Shown here piece after piece: positions 18,510 through 27,092 of a stretch of 64,000 nucleotides of DNA. Source of the stretch: Falsihalocynthiibacter sp042445055 (lineage in GTDB: Bacteria > Pseudomonadota > Alphaproteobacteria > Rhodobacterales > Rhodobacteraceae). The stretch covers positions 3,081,866 through 3,145,865 of the forward strand of contig NZ_CP170339.1 of the NCBI RefSeq assembly GCF_042445055.1, given 5' to 3'. How positions within the stretch are numbered: the first letter of the stretch is position 1; the number at the start of each line of letters is the position of its first letter. Under the pieces are notes generated by a model, which was not told the DNA's origin, did not search any database, and saw only the letters and a list, made by a program, of their open reading frames with translations. Both the position numbers and the translations under genes were made by a program.

Positions 18510-19535
18510 TTAGTTGATTGTCGCGACGAATTTGCGTTCTTCTACCGGTGGCAGGAAGGAGCGATCAAAGATCTCGGACGCCTCTGGCAAACGTTCTAGG
18601 TCATAGCCCTTTGCGACGATTTCAATCGAGCGGGTCAAGCGCTCGTCATCGAGGTCACCCATGCCGATCGTTTCAACTTCTGGGGCATTCATCAGGTTGG
18701 TGAGTGAAAATTCCAGGCGCGCCAGTTCCAGATCGGAATCGATCAGATTGTCGTAAGCCAAGAGCGCCTCAACCGAGCTGTCCTGATTGGCGGCAACTTC
18801 AAGCGTTGCCTTATTCACAGCGCGAACGAGGCCTTCTACGGCTTCAGGATTCTCCGCCAAGAGTTTGCGCGAAACCATCAAGCCGTTCGAGTACAAGTCC
18901 ATGCCGTAATCTTCGAAGTTAAACCAGTTGTAGTCGTTCGCAGGATCTTGGCGGTTGGCGATCAGATTAAACCAACTTGTCGAGGTAAACACGAACGCTC
19001 CGTCGATATCCCCACGGATCATCATTGGCTCTTGCAAGTTGGGCGCCATGCTTTCTTGAGCGACCTTCTCTAGATTGATGCCGTTAATCTCGGCAAAAAC
19101 CGGAAATAGTCGTGTTGTCGGCGTACCCTGCGCACCACCTAGTGTTTTTCCTTCGAAGTCAGCAGGGGTTTCAATGCCCGCGGTTTTTGGTGTGACGATT
19201 GCGAACGGCGGACGGTTCCACAGTTGATAGACCATTACGGGCGCTTCACCTGGACGGGCGGCGGCATTCTGAATGATCGCGTTGATGTCGCCAAATCCGG
19301 CATCATAAGCGCCGCCCATAATCCGCGTCACGGTCGCTGCGGAACCCTCTCCTTGGTCAATGGAAACATTCAGACCCTCTTCTTCGAAATAACCTTCGTT
19401 CAGTGCAACCAAGAATGGTGCGTCGGACCCTTGCGTCTTCCAACCAAGTGTAAACCGGATGTCTGTCATCTCGGCAAACGATGGCACTGCACCGGCCAAT
19501 AGTGCGAATGTGGCCCCCATGAGAACATGCTTCAT
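18510..19535 (-). CDS. ABC transporter periplasmic binding protein (NMT1/SsuA type)
   Basis: 341-residue solute-binding protein. The signal peptide 'MKHVLMGATFALLAGAVPSFA' is followed by the type-2 periplasmic fold of the NMT1/ThiY/SsuA group: 'FTLGWKTQGSDAPFLVALN' and 'YFEEEGLNVSIDQGEGSAAT', then 'DFEGKTLGGAQGTP'. The first ATG of the open frame is 24 codons earlier, but the ATG at 19535 has AAGGAAAG upstream and gives a clean signal peptide. Relatives bind aliphatic sulfonates, taurine, nitrate or pyrimidine precursors; the ligand here is likely a nitrogen compound broken down by the downstream hydrolases. Confidence 0.88.
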   Translation of the reverse strand: MKHVLMGATFALLAGAVPSFAEMTDIRFTLGWKTQGSDAPFLVALNEGYFEEEGLNVSIDQGEGSAATVTRIMGGAYDAGFGDINAIIQNAAARPGEAPVMVYQLWNRPPFAIVTPKTAGIETPADFEGKTLGGAQGTPTTRLFPVFAEINGINLEKVAQESMAPNLQEPMMIRGDIDGAFVFTSTSWFNLIANRQDPANDYNWFNFEDYGMDLYSNGLMVSRKLLAENPEAVEGLVRAVNKATLEVAANQDSSVEALLAYDNLIDSDLELARLEFSLTNLMNAPEVETIGMGDLDDERLTRSIEIVAKGYDLERLPEASEIFDRSFLPPVEERKFVATIN

Positions 19536-19570
19536 TTCAGCTTTCCTTATTTTGATGTGAAGAAGAGTGG

Positions 19571-20344
19571 TTATGTGATTGTGAGGTCGTTGCCGCGTGT
19601 CGCCCAACCTGTCACTCGGCGTTCGAGCAGAGAAAACAGGGCGTATAGCGCCACACCAAGTAGAGCGAGAATAATCAATCCAGCGAAGACCAACGACACT
19701 TGGAAATTCGACGAGGCGGTCATCATGACATTTCCGATGCCGCGATTGGACGCCACGGTCTCGGAAAGTACGGCGCCAACAAAGGACAGCGTGATCGCGA
19801 CTTTCAGCGCTGCAAAGAAGTAAGGCATCGTGCGCGGAAGCCCGACATTCCAGAGAATTTCGCGTTTCGACGCACCAAGCGTTTTCAGAACATCCTCAAG
19901 ATCAGGTTCGGTCGTCGCCAAACCCGTCGCGATATTCACAACGATTGGAAACACACAAATGACCATCGCAGTCAGGATCGCCGGCGTAGTTCCCGCCCCA
20001 AACCAAAGTACAAAAATCGGCACAACGGCGACCTTAGGTATGGACGAAAAACCAACCAAAAGCGGATAGGCCACCGCGTAGGCCACCTTGGACGTTCCGA
20101 CCATCACACCAAGCGCAGTTCCGATAACCACACCAAGTACGAAACCCGTGAGTGTAGAATACAAAGTCTGTAAAATATGAGGGAGCAATATCGGGAACTT
20201 CTGCCATAGCGTCACAACAATTTCGGAAGGGCGCGGTAGAACAAGATCAGATATGTCCAGAAAAGTACAAAGCAGTTCCCACATCAGGAAAAAGCCAAAA
20301 ATCAGGGAGAATGACATCATTCTGATGCGCGTTTTCTCGGTCAT
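19571..20344 (-). CDS. ABC transporter permease (nitrate/sulfonate/taurine type)
   Basis: 257-residue inner-membrane permease with about six hydrophobic segments and the cytoplasmic EAA loop 'DVLKTLGASKREILWNVGLP', which docks on the ATPase. I choose the ATG at 20344, with AGGA 8 nt upstream and 10 bp after the ATPase stop; an in-frame GTG at 20362 would overlap the ATPase gene. Acts with the flanking ATPase and binding protein as a SsuABC/TauABC-like importer. Confidence 0.9.
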   Translation of the reverse strand: MTEKTRIRMMSFSLIFGFFLMWELLCTFLDISDLVLPRPSEIVVTLWQKFPILLPHILQTLYSTLTGFVLGVVIGTALGVMVGTSKVAYAVAYPLLVGFSSIPKVAVVPIFVLWFGAGTTPAILTAMVICVFPIVVNIATGLATTEPDLEDVLKTLGASKREILWNVGLPRTMPYFFAALKVAITLSFVGAVLSETVASNRGIGNVMMTASSNFQVSLVFAGLIILALLGVALYALFSLLERRVTGWATRGNDLTIT

Positions 20345-20354
20345 GGAAGATATC

Positions 20355-21206
20355 CTATTCACGGACCTGTGCGATCAACTCGCGCAGGCCTTGGGTCATT
20401 TCGACAAACTCGGGGCTATAAATCATTCCGATATCGCGCGGCTGCGAGATGTTCACCGCTTCGTCGGATATGATCCGTCCGGGGCGCGCGCTCATTACAC
20501 AAATGCGTTTGGCCAAGAAACCTGCTTCGCGCAAATCGTGGGTGACCAACAATACAGTCGGCTTACGATCAAGGTACAGGTCCTGAAGAATCTGCCACAA
20601 TTCTTCGCGGGTGAACTGATCCAATGCGCCAAACGGTTCGTCCAGCAGAAGCAAATCTGGCTCGTGGATTAGCGCACGACACAAGTTTGATCGCTGCAAC
20701 ATTCCACCTGAAAGCTGCCATGGGTAATGATTGGCGAAGTCCTGTAATCCAACCTGCCGCAAGAGTTTGTGAACGCGATCCCGAAAGGCGCCTTTGCGAT
20801 CTTTCCGGTATGTCGATTTGAATGGCGCAACGATCTTTAGTGGCATCATCACGTTCTGCTCAATCGTCAACCACGGCAGCATTGTCGGGTTTTGGAATGC
20901 CATACCGATCCGCAATTGTTTTGCAGCGGCTTCCTTTCCACCAACAAGCACGACGCCAGTTGATGGCTGGATCAGATTACTAACAAGACGCAGGATCGTT
21001 GACTTGCCGCACCCCGAAGGTCCGACCAAAGCAACAAAGTCACCGGCGTCCATCTTCAGAGACGTAGGAGAAAGCGCTGTAACCGCGTCCTCTCCTCTTC
21101 CGAAAATAACGGATGCAGCCTGCAACTCTACCGCATGGCGATGATGTACAGGGTTTATATTTACGGCCGCATCGGAGGCCTGTTCATATTGGTTTAGCTT
21201 GTTCAT
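20355..21206 (-). CDS. ABC transporter ATP-binding protein (nitrate/sulfonate/taurine type)
   Basis: 283-residue ATPase of the same importer. Walker A 'GPSGCGKST', Q-loop in 'MAFQNPTMLPWLT', signature 'LSGGMLQRSNLCRAL', Walker B 'LLLLDEPFGALD' and the switch histidine in 'LVTHDLREA' are all present. It is the first transporter gene after the TetR regulator, 202 bp downstream, so the catabolic promoter probably lies in that gap. Confidence 0.93.
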   Translation of the reverse strand: MNKLNQYEQASDAAVNINPVHHRHAVELQAASVIFGRGEDAVTALSPTSLKMDAGDFVALVGPSGCGKSTILRLVSNLIQPSTGVVLVGGKEAAAKQLRIGMAFQNPTMLPWLTIEQNVMMPLKIVAPFKSTYRKDRKGAFRDRVHKLLRQVGLQDFANHYPWQLSGGMLQRSNLCRALIHEPDLLLLDEPFGALDQFTREELWQILQDLYLDRKPTVLLVTHDLREAGFLAKRICVMSARPGRIISDEAVNISQPRDIGMIYSPEFVEMTQGLRELIAQVRE

Positions 21207-21408
21207 GCGCCCATCAGAGAGCAGCCCTGTTTGGCGATAAATGAAATTAAGTAAAAATATTTAGAATTAGCGATGCCCGCACAATAAATGGGCATAATCT
21301 TGGCGGCCAGCATGAAAATAAAGCGGCGTGAAATAGCCTAAACTCGGAAATGTTCGGTCTGTCTGGTGTGGACTCACGGCAGCGACGCACATTCAATTCC
21401 CGCGCGCG

Positions 21409-22086
21409 CTATCGATTCTGGATGCCAAGGTAGCCTTGGATCATATCAATCGCGTGCTTGCGCCGTTGCTCTTGCCAATCTTCGTCAAACAAGTCCTGCC
21501 CCACTACGATGCCAAGCGTTGCGCCGTTGTTCAGATGGTGTGCTGAAATCGCAACAATGCTTAGATAGAGCTGGACAGGATCGGCCTTGCGCTTGAACGC
21601 TCCGCTGGCAAAACCACGCTCCACCAGATCTCTGATCGCAACAATAAGAGGCTCCGACATATCCCGCGTCACAGCAGAGCGCGCGATATATTCGCCGTTC
21701 AAGACGTTCTCATTGCGAGTCATCTTGCGAAAATTGGCGTTATTTTTAAAGTAATCGAACGTGAAATCTACCAGTTCATAGATTTTCTCCGCGGGATCAC
21801 CTTCACTGAAATTCAGCTCTGCTTCTTGATCTCGGATCTGCCGAAAAATGTTTTCGAGTGCTGCGATGTACAGCTGCTCTTTGCCGCCAAAGTAGTGATA
21901 GATCATGCGAGAGTTGCATTTGGCCGCCTTGGTAATGCGATCAATCCGCGCGCCGTGGAAACCGTGCTCGGCAAACTCATCCACTGCAACAGCCAAGATT
22001 TCCGCCTGCGTCCGCGCCGCGTCTCGGCTTCTGAATTTCGCGCTCTTATCTTTGGCGCGGGATTGATTGCCAAGCTTTTCGGTCAT
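21409..22086 (-). CDS. TetR-family transcriptional regulator
   Basis: 225-residue repressor. The N-terminal HTH is 'TQAEILAVAVDEFAEHGFHG' followed by 'RIDRITKAAKCNSRMIYHYF', the standard TetR recognition pattern; the rest is an all-helical ligand-binding domain. The ATG at 22086 is preferred over a TTG five codons upstream. It stands upstream of and in line with the ABC/amidohydrolase genes and is the likely ligand-sensing repressor of that set. Confidence 0.9.
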   Translation of the reverse strand: MTEKLGNQSRAKDKSAKFRSRDAARTQAEILAVAVDEFAEHGFHGARIDRITKAAKCNSRMIYHYFGGKEQLYIAALENIFRQIRDQEAELNFSEGDPAEKIYELVDFTFDYFKNNANFRKMTRNENVLNGEYIARSAVTRDMSEPLIVAIRDLVERGFASGAFKRKADPVQLYLSIVAISAHHLNNGATLGIVVGQDLFDEDWQEQRRKHAIDMIQGYLGIQNR

Positions 22087-22350
22087 TGTCTCACATCTCA
22101 ACTTACTTAATTGCTTTAGTTTGCCGCTTTATCGACGCATGTAATCGCTTGAATGCAAATTGGTAAAGATCAGTGGCATACCAAGCACAACCCGAATCTG
22201 GATACTCTTCCAATCCATGAAGACGCTTAGCGAGGGCAATTTTGACGAGGTAATAAGATATCGGCTGTGTGGTTTACGACGTATCGCAAACATACCTTCG
22301 CTAGCACGACAACGCCCTTTTTTGACCGAAGCGGAACCTAAGGAATTTCT

Positions 22351-23187
22351 ATGAAAAGTGAATTGATGATCCATGATCTCGCTAGCGGAAAAGACAGCCT
22401 CCTGCTGCGTTTGGATGGCCATATCGAAGCACCGAACTGGCGGCCTGACGGAGGCGGGCTTGTCGTGAACGGCGATGGCAAACTCTATGATGTGCCCCTC
22501 GACGCGCCCGAGTTACGGCCCATCGACACGGGCTTTGCGAAGAAGCTGAACAATGACCACGGGATTTCGCCAGATGGCTCTCTGCTGGCGATTAGCGATC
22601 AGACCGAAACGGGCGAAAGCACGATCTACACGCTCCCCATCGGCGGTGGCACACCTGCGCGCGTCACGGAAAAAACACCGTCCTATTGGCACGGCTGGTC
22701 TCCCGACGGCGCGTCTCTCACCTACACCGCAAATCGCGGTGAGGGCTATCAAATCCACACAATTGGCGTCACGGGCGGAGAAGAAACTCAGGTTACCCGC
22801 GGCTTTGATCATTGCGACGGCCCCGATTACACAGCCGACGGCGCTTGGATTTGGTTCAACGGAGAGAAACGCGGGAGCGTTCAGCTCTGGCGCGTACGGC
22901 CAAACGGCAGCGATATCGAGCAGATGACCGATGAGAAAAGCGTGAACTGGTTCCCGCATCCCTCCCCCGATGGTCGCCACATCCTCTATCTCGCTTACCC
23001 ATTGGGCACACAGGGGCATCCAGCGGGAAAGAATGTAGAGCTTCGCTTGATGCCAACTGAGGGAGGAAAGAGCCGCGCGCTTACTACACTATTTGGTGGA
23101 CAGGGCACAATTAACGTACCCTGCTGGGCTCCGGATAGCAGCAAGTTCGCCTTCATGCGTTATGTCTTATTAAGACCAAGTCATTAA
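22351..23187 (+). CDS. TolB-like beta-propeller protein
   Basis: 278-residue protein made of PD40/WD40-like blades: repeated 'APNWRPDGGGLVVNG', 'DHGISPDGSLLAIS', 'WHGWSPDGASLTYTA', 'GPDYTADGAWIWFNG', 'FPHPSPDGRHILYLA' and 'VPCWAPDSSKFAFMR'. Six such motifs fit a six-bladed TolB-type propeller. Unlike TolB it has no signal peptide, so it is probably cytoplasmic. AAGGAA lies 7 nt before the ATG. Stands alone; the 264 bp upstream contain no gene I can support. Function unknown. Confidence 0.78.
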   Translation: MKSELMIHDLASGKDSLLLRLDGHIEAPNWRPDGGGLVVNGDGKLYDVPLDAPELRPIDTGFAKKLNNDHGISPDGSLLAISDQTETGESTIYTLPIGGGTPARVTEKTPSYWHGWSPDGASLTYTANRGEGYQIHTIGVTGGEETQVTRGFDHCDGPDYTADGAWIWFNGEKRGSVQLWRVRPNGSDIEQMTDEKSVNWFPHPSPDGRHILYLAYPLGTQGHPAGKNVELRLMPTEGGKSRALTTLFGGQGTINVPCWAPDSSKFAFMRYVLLRPSH

Positions 23188-23195
23188 TGAGATAA

Positions 23196-23228
23196 GGCAC
23201 TGCTCGCGAGCCAAACACGAGCAGTGCC
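23196..23228. terminator. Bidirectional hairpin between convergent genes
   Basis: Perfect 11 bp stem GGCACTGCTCG (23196-23206) / CGAGCAGTGCC (23218-23228) with an 11 nt loop, lying between the stops of the TolB-like gene and the 106-residue gene. No strong T run on either side, so termination is inferred from stem strength and position. Confidence 0.6.
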
Positions 23229-23253
23229 AATTGTGTCGACGAGTATTGGGACC

Positions 23254-23574
23254 CTAATTCAAGATCGCGGAGACGGCGCCGATTAGATCGAGCACTTCTT
23301 TGGTCTCGCGATTCACCTGATAAACATAGTCACCGAGGCGATAGTAGGTTTTACCGGGCTTCAATCCATAGCGGTCTGGATTCTTGATCAGATCATAGTC
23401 TCCCTCAAGGCGATCACCACGACCATAGATCTTCTTTGCCTGCCCCGGCGGCAGACAACCGTTGTTCTTCTTGGCGAGGCCCGGAGGGCAGCCCTTGTGC
23501 GCGTCCGCATGCGCGGCCACGGGAGAAATGGATACCAGAATGGCTATTAAGCTTGGGATAAGTTTTTGCATCAT
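23254..23574 (-). CDS. Small exported protein with CPPG repeats
   Basis: 106-residue protein with a clear signal peptide (cleavage after VAAHA, near residue 22). The mature part opens with two copies of a short repeat, 'GCPPGLAKKNNG' and 'GCLPPGQAKK', followed by 'DYDLIKNPDRYGLKPGKTYY' and 'LGDYVYQVNRETKEVLDLIG', which resembles the RcnB-like/YpeB-type periplasmic 'YRLGDYVYxVdrxT' ending. Function unknown. AAAAGG lies just before the ATG pair. Confidence 0.7.
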   Translation of the reverse strand: MMQKLIPSLIAILVSISPVAAHADAHKGCPPGLAKKNNGCLPPGQAKKIYGRGDRLEGDYDLIKNPDRYGLKPGKTYYRLGDYVYQVNRETKEVLDLIGAVSAILN

Positions 23575-23876
23575 ACACCTTTTTGGAATTCAACTTCATA
23601 CATGGGGTAATGGTTCCCTTCCGCCAAGCCCTGACCTTTCAAACTGGCAAATATCCGCCAAATTCAGCGGTTAGCGGTGGTCTAACACCGCTTCAAATAA
23701 ATTACCTAAAAGAATACGAGCGGAGAGCAAATAAGTGATCGGACGAGCTAAATACCACTGCGCATGCTCTAGTTCTCTGTTTAGTAGCAAAGGACTGAAG
23801 CTGAAGTTGAAATTCCAACCGATGTTCTCAATATCTCGAAGGTATTGCGCCCACTGACTGGCGGGCGCAATAGAAT
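23575..23876. other. Intergenic stretch without a supported gene
   Basis: 302 bp between the small exported protein and the dienelactone hydrolase. It is A+T-rich with only a short minus-strand open frame (77 codons, overlapping the next gene's end) that lacks a ribosome-binding site or family resemblance. I see no RNA gene, repeat or clear promoter. Confidence 0.5.
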
Positions 23877-24791
23877 CTAAGCCGCTAGGTAAGTACGGAA
23901 CCATGCCACCATACGCTCTTCTGCGAGCATCGCTGCCGCCTCATCGTAGCGGGGCGTCGTGTCGTTGTGGAAACCGTGGTTAACTGCCGGATAGATATGG
24001 ACATCGTATCGCTTATCGTTGTCTTCAAGCTCTTTCTGGAAGGGCGGCCACATCGCGTTGATACGCTGATCAAGCGCTGCGAGCTGCACCATCAATGGCG
24101 CTTGGATTCCAGGTACCAGTTCTGCATCTGGGAATGAGCCATAGAATGGGACGCCAGCGGCCATCTCGGTGTAAGCCGCCGCGAGACGGTTTACGACACC
24201 GCCGCCGTAACAGAAGCCCGTCGCGCCAACTTTGCCATTTGTGCCTTCAAGCGCTTGAAGATACTCAAACCCAGCAAAGAAGTCGTTCAGCAATGCTTCT
24301 TGATCTAGGGTCCGCTGCATATCGCGACCCTCGTCGTCGGTTTCTGGATAACCACCGAGTGAAGACAGACCATCAGGCCCCATTGCAACGAAACCAGCCT
24401 TCGCCAGGCGTCGCACTACGTCACGAATGTATGGGTTGAGCCCTCTATTCTCGTGAACAACAAGCACCGCCGCCGGTGGCCGATCTGGGTCAATATTCGC
24501 GGGACGGACAAGATAGGCGGTTACCTCTCCCGTTCCATTCGGGCTTTGATAGGTAATGTCCTCGCCGACAATATCCTCGTCATCTTCGGCAACCTGTTGA
24601 GCAAGGGCATAGTTGGGTGAAAGCGTACTAAGAATTGCCGCCGCCGTAAGGCCACCCACGGCCCACCGACCTGCGCGGTCTAGAAATTCACGCTTCGAAA
24701 TCTTGCCGTGTGCATAGTAATCATAGAGGTCCAACAGGTCCTGATCGAAATCTGCGGCGGTCAGGCGTTTGGATGAGATACCTTTATTCAT
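23877..24791 (-). CDS. Dienelactone hydrolase family protein, exported
   Basis: 304-residue alpha/beta hydrolase. Nucleophile elbow 'GATGFCYGGG' has Cys, as in dienelactone hydrolase; the aspartate is likely in 'LAALDQRIN' and the histidine in 'AVNHGFHND'. Residues about 35-60 hold 'SKREFLDRAGRWAVGG' plus a hydrophobic stretch ending in ALAQQ, which reads as a Tat signal with a KR in place of RR. The start at 24791 has GGGAG 8 nt upstream. Family members hydrolyse dienelactones or other esters; here the substrate would be periplasmic. Confidence 0.87.
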   Translation of the reverse strand: MNKGISSKRLTAADFDQDLLDLYDYYAHGKISKREFLDRAGRWAVGGLTAAAILSTLSPNYALAQQVAEDDEDIVGEDITYQSPNGTGEVTAYLVRPANIDPDRPPAAVLVVHENRGLNPYIRDVVRRLAKAGFVAMGPDGLSSLGGYPETDDEGRDMQRTLDQEALLNDFFAGFEYLQALEGTNGKVGATGFCYGGGVVNRLAAAYTEMAAGVPFYGSFPDAELVPGIQAPLMVQLAALDQRINAMWPPFQKELEDNDKRYDVHIYPAVNHGFHNDTTPRYDEAAAMLAEERMVAWFRTYLAA

Positions 24792-24993
24792 TGAGTATTC
24801 TCCCTGTAAATACGCGAAAAGTAGCACGATTCGACCACGCGGATACCTGATTTCGCCAACATCACGCCGAAGTTAACTGACGCTATGAACAGCATTTCAC
24901 ATCGCCGACGGCAAAGATTATTGCCCCGCGCGCACTTTGCCGCTTATCCTCAAACGGTAGCCCTTTATTTTACGGGCTCGTCACCGAAAAAGA

Positions 24994-25650
24994 GTGAGAG
25001 CGATTGTGCAAGAATTCTTAGCAGCTTGTTTTTTCCTAGTCGCGGCCACGGCCGCTTCCGCCGATGTAACTTCCCGAAATGGTGGGCCAAGCGCCTCGCA
25101 GATGTCAGAACGAAGCTCTGCTGGAAATGTGGACGGGATGACATTCTACCGTCCTGTTCTGTCTGGCGTTCTGTACCGTGCAGGTTTTAGCGGCGGAGAC
25201 AAATCGCGCACAGGGCTTTCTCAGCAACAACGCCAAACGCTTTGTAATGCAGGGTATTCCAAAGGCTTTTACGCGGATTTCGGTAAGAATACCAAGTACG
25301 GAGCGACGAGTTGTGCAAACGGCAGCTTTGATTATGAGGCCGCACGCTCCTCTCGACCATCAAGCGTTATGAAGGCTGTTCACGACGTCATTAAATCACC
25401 GAACGACGGGCCGGTTTTGGTGCATTGCATGTGGGGCGTTCATTCTTCAGGCGCATTATCGGCAATGGCGTTGGTACAGTTTTGCGGCTGGTCCGAGGGC
25501 CGTGCCAAACAATACTGGAACGAAACGCGCAATGGCGCGCCATGCTCTGGCGGTTGCGACAAATGGATTGACGCCAAATTCTCAAACTTCTCTGTAGCAA
25601 GTGATCTCAAAATAACAGATGCGGAACGCGCCGCCATCTGCCCGAAGTAA
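24994..25650 (+). CDS. Exported phosphatase-like protein with degenerate P-loop
   Basis: 218-residue protein with an N-terminal signal peptide ending near ASA/DVT (residue 23). Residues 140-160 carry 'VLVHCMWGVHSSGALSAMA', which aligns with the HCxxGxxR(S/T) loop of protein-tyrosine/dual-specificity phosphatases: H144, C145 and G148 are kept, but the phosphate-binding arginine is S151. Several extra cysteines (84, 107, and a 'PCSGGCDKW' motif) suggest disulfides, fitting a periplasmic location. Start is GTG at 24994; a second GTG four codons later is possible. Directly followed (14 bp) by the kinase-like gene. Catalytic activity is doubtful. Confidence 0.65.
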   Translation: MRAIVQEFLAACFFLVAATAASADVTSRNGGPSASQMSERSSAGNVDGMTFYRPVLSGVLYRAGFSGGDKSRTGLSQQQRQTLCNAGYSKGFYADFGKNTKYGATSCANGSFDYEAARSSRPSSVMKAVHDVIKSPNDGPVLVHCMWGVHSSGALSAMALVQFCGWSEGRAKQYWNETRNGAPCSGGCDKWIDAKFSNFSVASDLKITDAERAAICPK

Positions 25651-25664
25651 AGGCGGCATAATAG

Positions 25665-27092
25665 ATGATACGCCCGCTTCTCATCGCATCCCTTCTGCCC
25701 ACTTCGCTCTACGCCAGCGACCAAATTGTCGGACAGAGCACCTCTCATACAAGCCCGAATGGTGTGGCGGAACAATGCGTTCAAATCGAGCCAATCCCGA
25801 ACGGGACGTACCACAAAAGCGACCTTGAACAGGAAAAGTACTACTGCGATATGGACCTCTATGCCGCAGATATCGCGCTCTGCCCCAAAACATGGAGCAC
25901 CAGCCCGGGTGTTGCGATCTATGATATCTCCGAAGGGCCGTATCAAAATAACCGCGCCGAATTTGAGCGCAACGCCTGTAGCGAAGGCAAGAGCGCCGAT
26001 AACCTCGCGAAAGACCGGATCGCCAAGTTCAAATCCACCATGAACCAAAAGGGGACCAGCGGCACCTTCGCGCCCTCGTCCCTCATGTACTATCATTTCT
26101 CGCGATATTTCGACATGACGGTTGATGTCCCTGTTGCAGTGTGGCGCAGCATGGACGCCAAAGCGCATCTCTCCGAGGTCGCCGAGGCGGGGCTTTCGCT
26201 TTCAGGTGGTGCGCACGGCGGACGAATGAACCACGAAGGATGGCGCGCCTTTGTTGCTGCCGATCAAAACCCCAGCACCTATAGCCCGACGGATGATCTG
26301 TTTACGGCGGATCGCACACAAATCTATGGCGTGATACTGGACAGCCCCGGACAGCGCTATAACTCAGCGGTCAACGGCACCCGCAAGTCCGGCTGGGGCA
26401 AAGGCCAGAACAACGATTTTCAGGTTACGCCGCCCTACCTCGCACTTCGCTCTACGAAACCTCTACCTGAGGCGATTACAGAGGGTGTGACCAACGGGCG
26501 CAAAGACAGGCAAATCAACAAAGACTTGGGCGATGATGTTCCGCCCGTGCAGATAGCCTATTGGATGAAGGAACTGTCCGAGATTGTGCTCTTGGATTTC
26601 ATATTTAGCCAACAGGATCGCGTGGGGAACATCGACTTCACGCCTTATTGGTACTGGGTCGCAAGCGGAGACGTAAAACACAAAAAGGCCAAACATCACG
26701 AACCGAACGACGGTGATGTGCCAGCGGACGCGATCCTCATAAAGCGTACCAACCTGAACGATAACGACGCGGGCGGTCGCGTAGAATACGCCAACTTTGC
26801 CAAGTCGACACAAATGCTGGAAAAGCTCCGCCACTTTGATGGCGACACCTACAAAAAGCTCATCGATTTGGACGCCGATTTACAATCGCAAGGGCCAATA
26901 TACGCGTGGCTAAACGCAAGCCTTGGCCTTTCGGATGGTCAAGTGCAGCAGGTTGTTAAAAACACGAACCTCGCGACCAATATCCTGCGCGAAGCATGCA
27001 ATGACGGACAATTGATTTTCGATCTTAACCCCAAGGAGTTTATGCTCAATGGGTCCGTTGCCCCCAAGAAAGTTGACTGTAATGCGCCCTAA
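25665..27092 (+). CDS. Exported protein with a putative atypical kinase (FAM20/PI4K-like) fold
   Basis: 475-residue protein with a signal peptide (MIRPLLIASLLPTSLYA). I do not recognise a named family. Parts read like an atypical kinase: 'LMYYHFSRYFDM-TVDVPVAV' resembles the helix-C/'AAYHLDRLLGL-vP' segment of FAM20/PI4-kinase-type proteins, 'LLDFIFSQQDRVGNIDF' has a catalytic-loop pattern D318-R-x-x-N322, and 'LNDNDAGG' (D366, D368) could be the metal-binding D-G motif. The nucleotide-binding lysine is not obvious (AIYDISEG where AxxK would be expected). Lies between the phosphatase-like and phosphoesterase genes. The kinase reading is an inference. Confidence 0.6.
   Translation: MIRPLLIASLLPTSLYASDQIVGQSTSHTSPNGVAEQCVQIEPIPNGTYHKSDLEQEKYYCDMDLYAADIALCPKTWSTSPGVAIYDISEGPYQNNRAEFERNACSEGKSADNLAKDRIAKFKSTMNQKGTSGTFAPSSLMYYHFSRYFDMTVDVPVAVWRSMDAKAHLSEVAEAGLSLSGGAHGGRMNHEGWRAFVAADQNPSTYSPTDDLFTADRTQIYGVILDSPGQRYNSAVNGTRKSGWGKGQNNDFQVTPPYLALRSTKPLPEAITEGVTNGRKDRQINKDLGDDVPPVQIAYWMKELSEIVLLDFIFSQQDRVGNIDFTPYWYWVASGDVKHKKAKHHEPNDGDVPADAILIKRTNLNDNDAGGRVEYANFAKSTQMLEKLRHFDGDTYKKLIDLDADLQSQGPIYAWLNASLGLSDGQVQQVVKNTNLATNILREACNDGQLIFDLNPKEFMLNGSVAPKKVDCNAP

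Noticed and set aside
22129..22422. 97-codon open frame on the minus strand upstream of the TolB-like gene
   Set aside because: Overlaps the well-supported TolB-like gene start and has no ribosome-binding site or motif.
23671..23904. 77-codon open frame on the minus strand between the small exported protein and the dienelactone hydrolase
   Set aside because: No ribosome-binding site, overlaps the end of the hydrolase gene in another frame, no recognisable motif.
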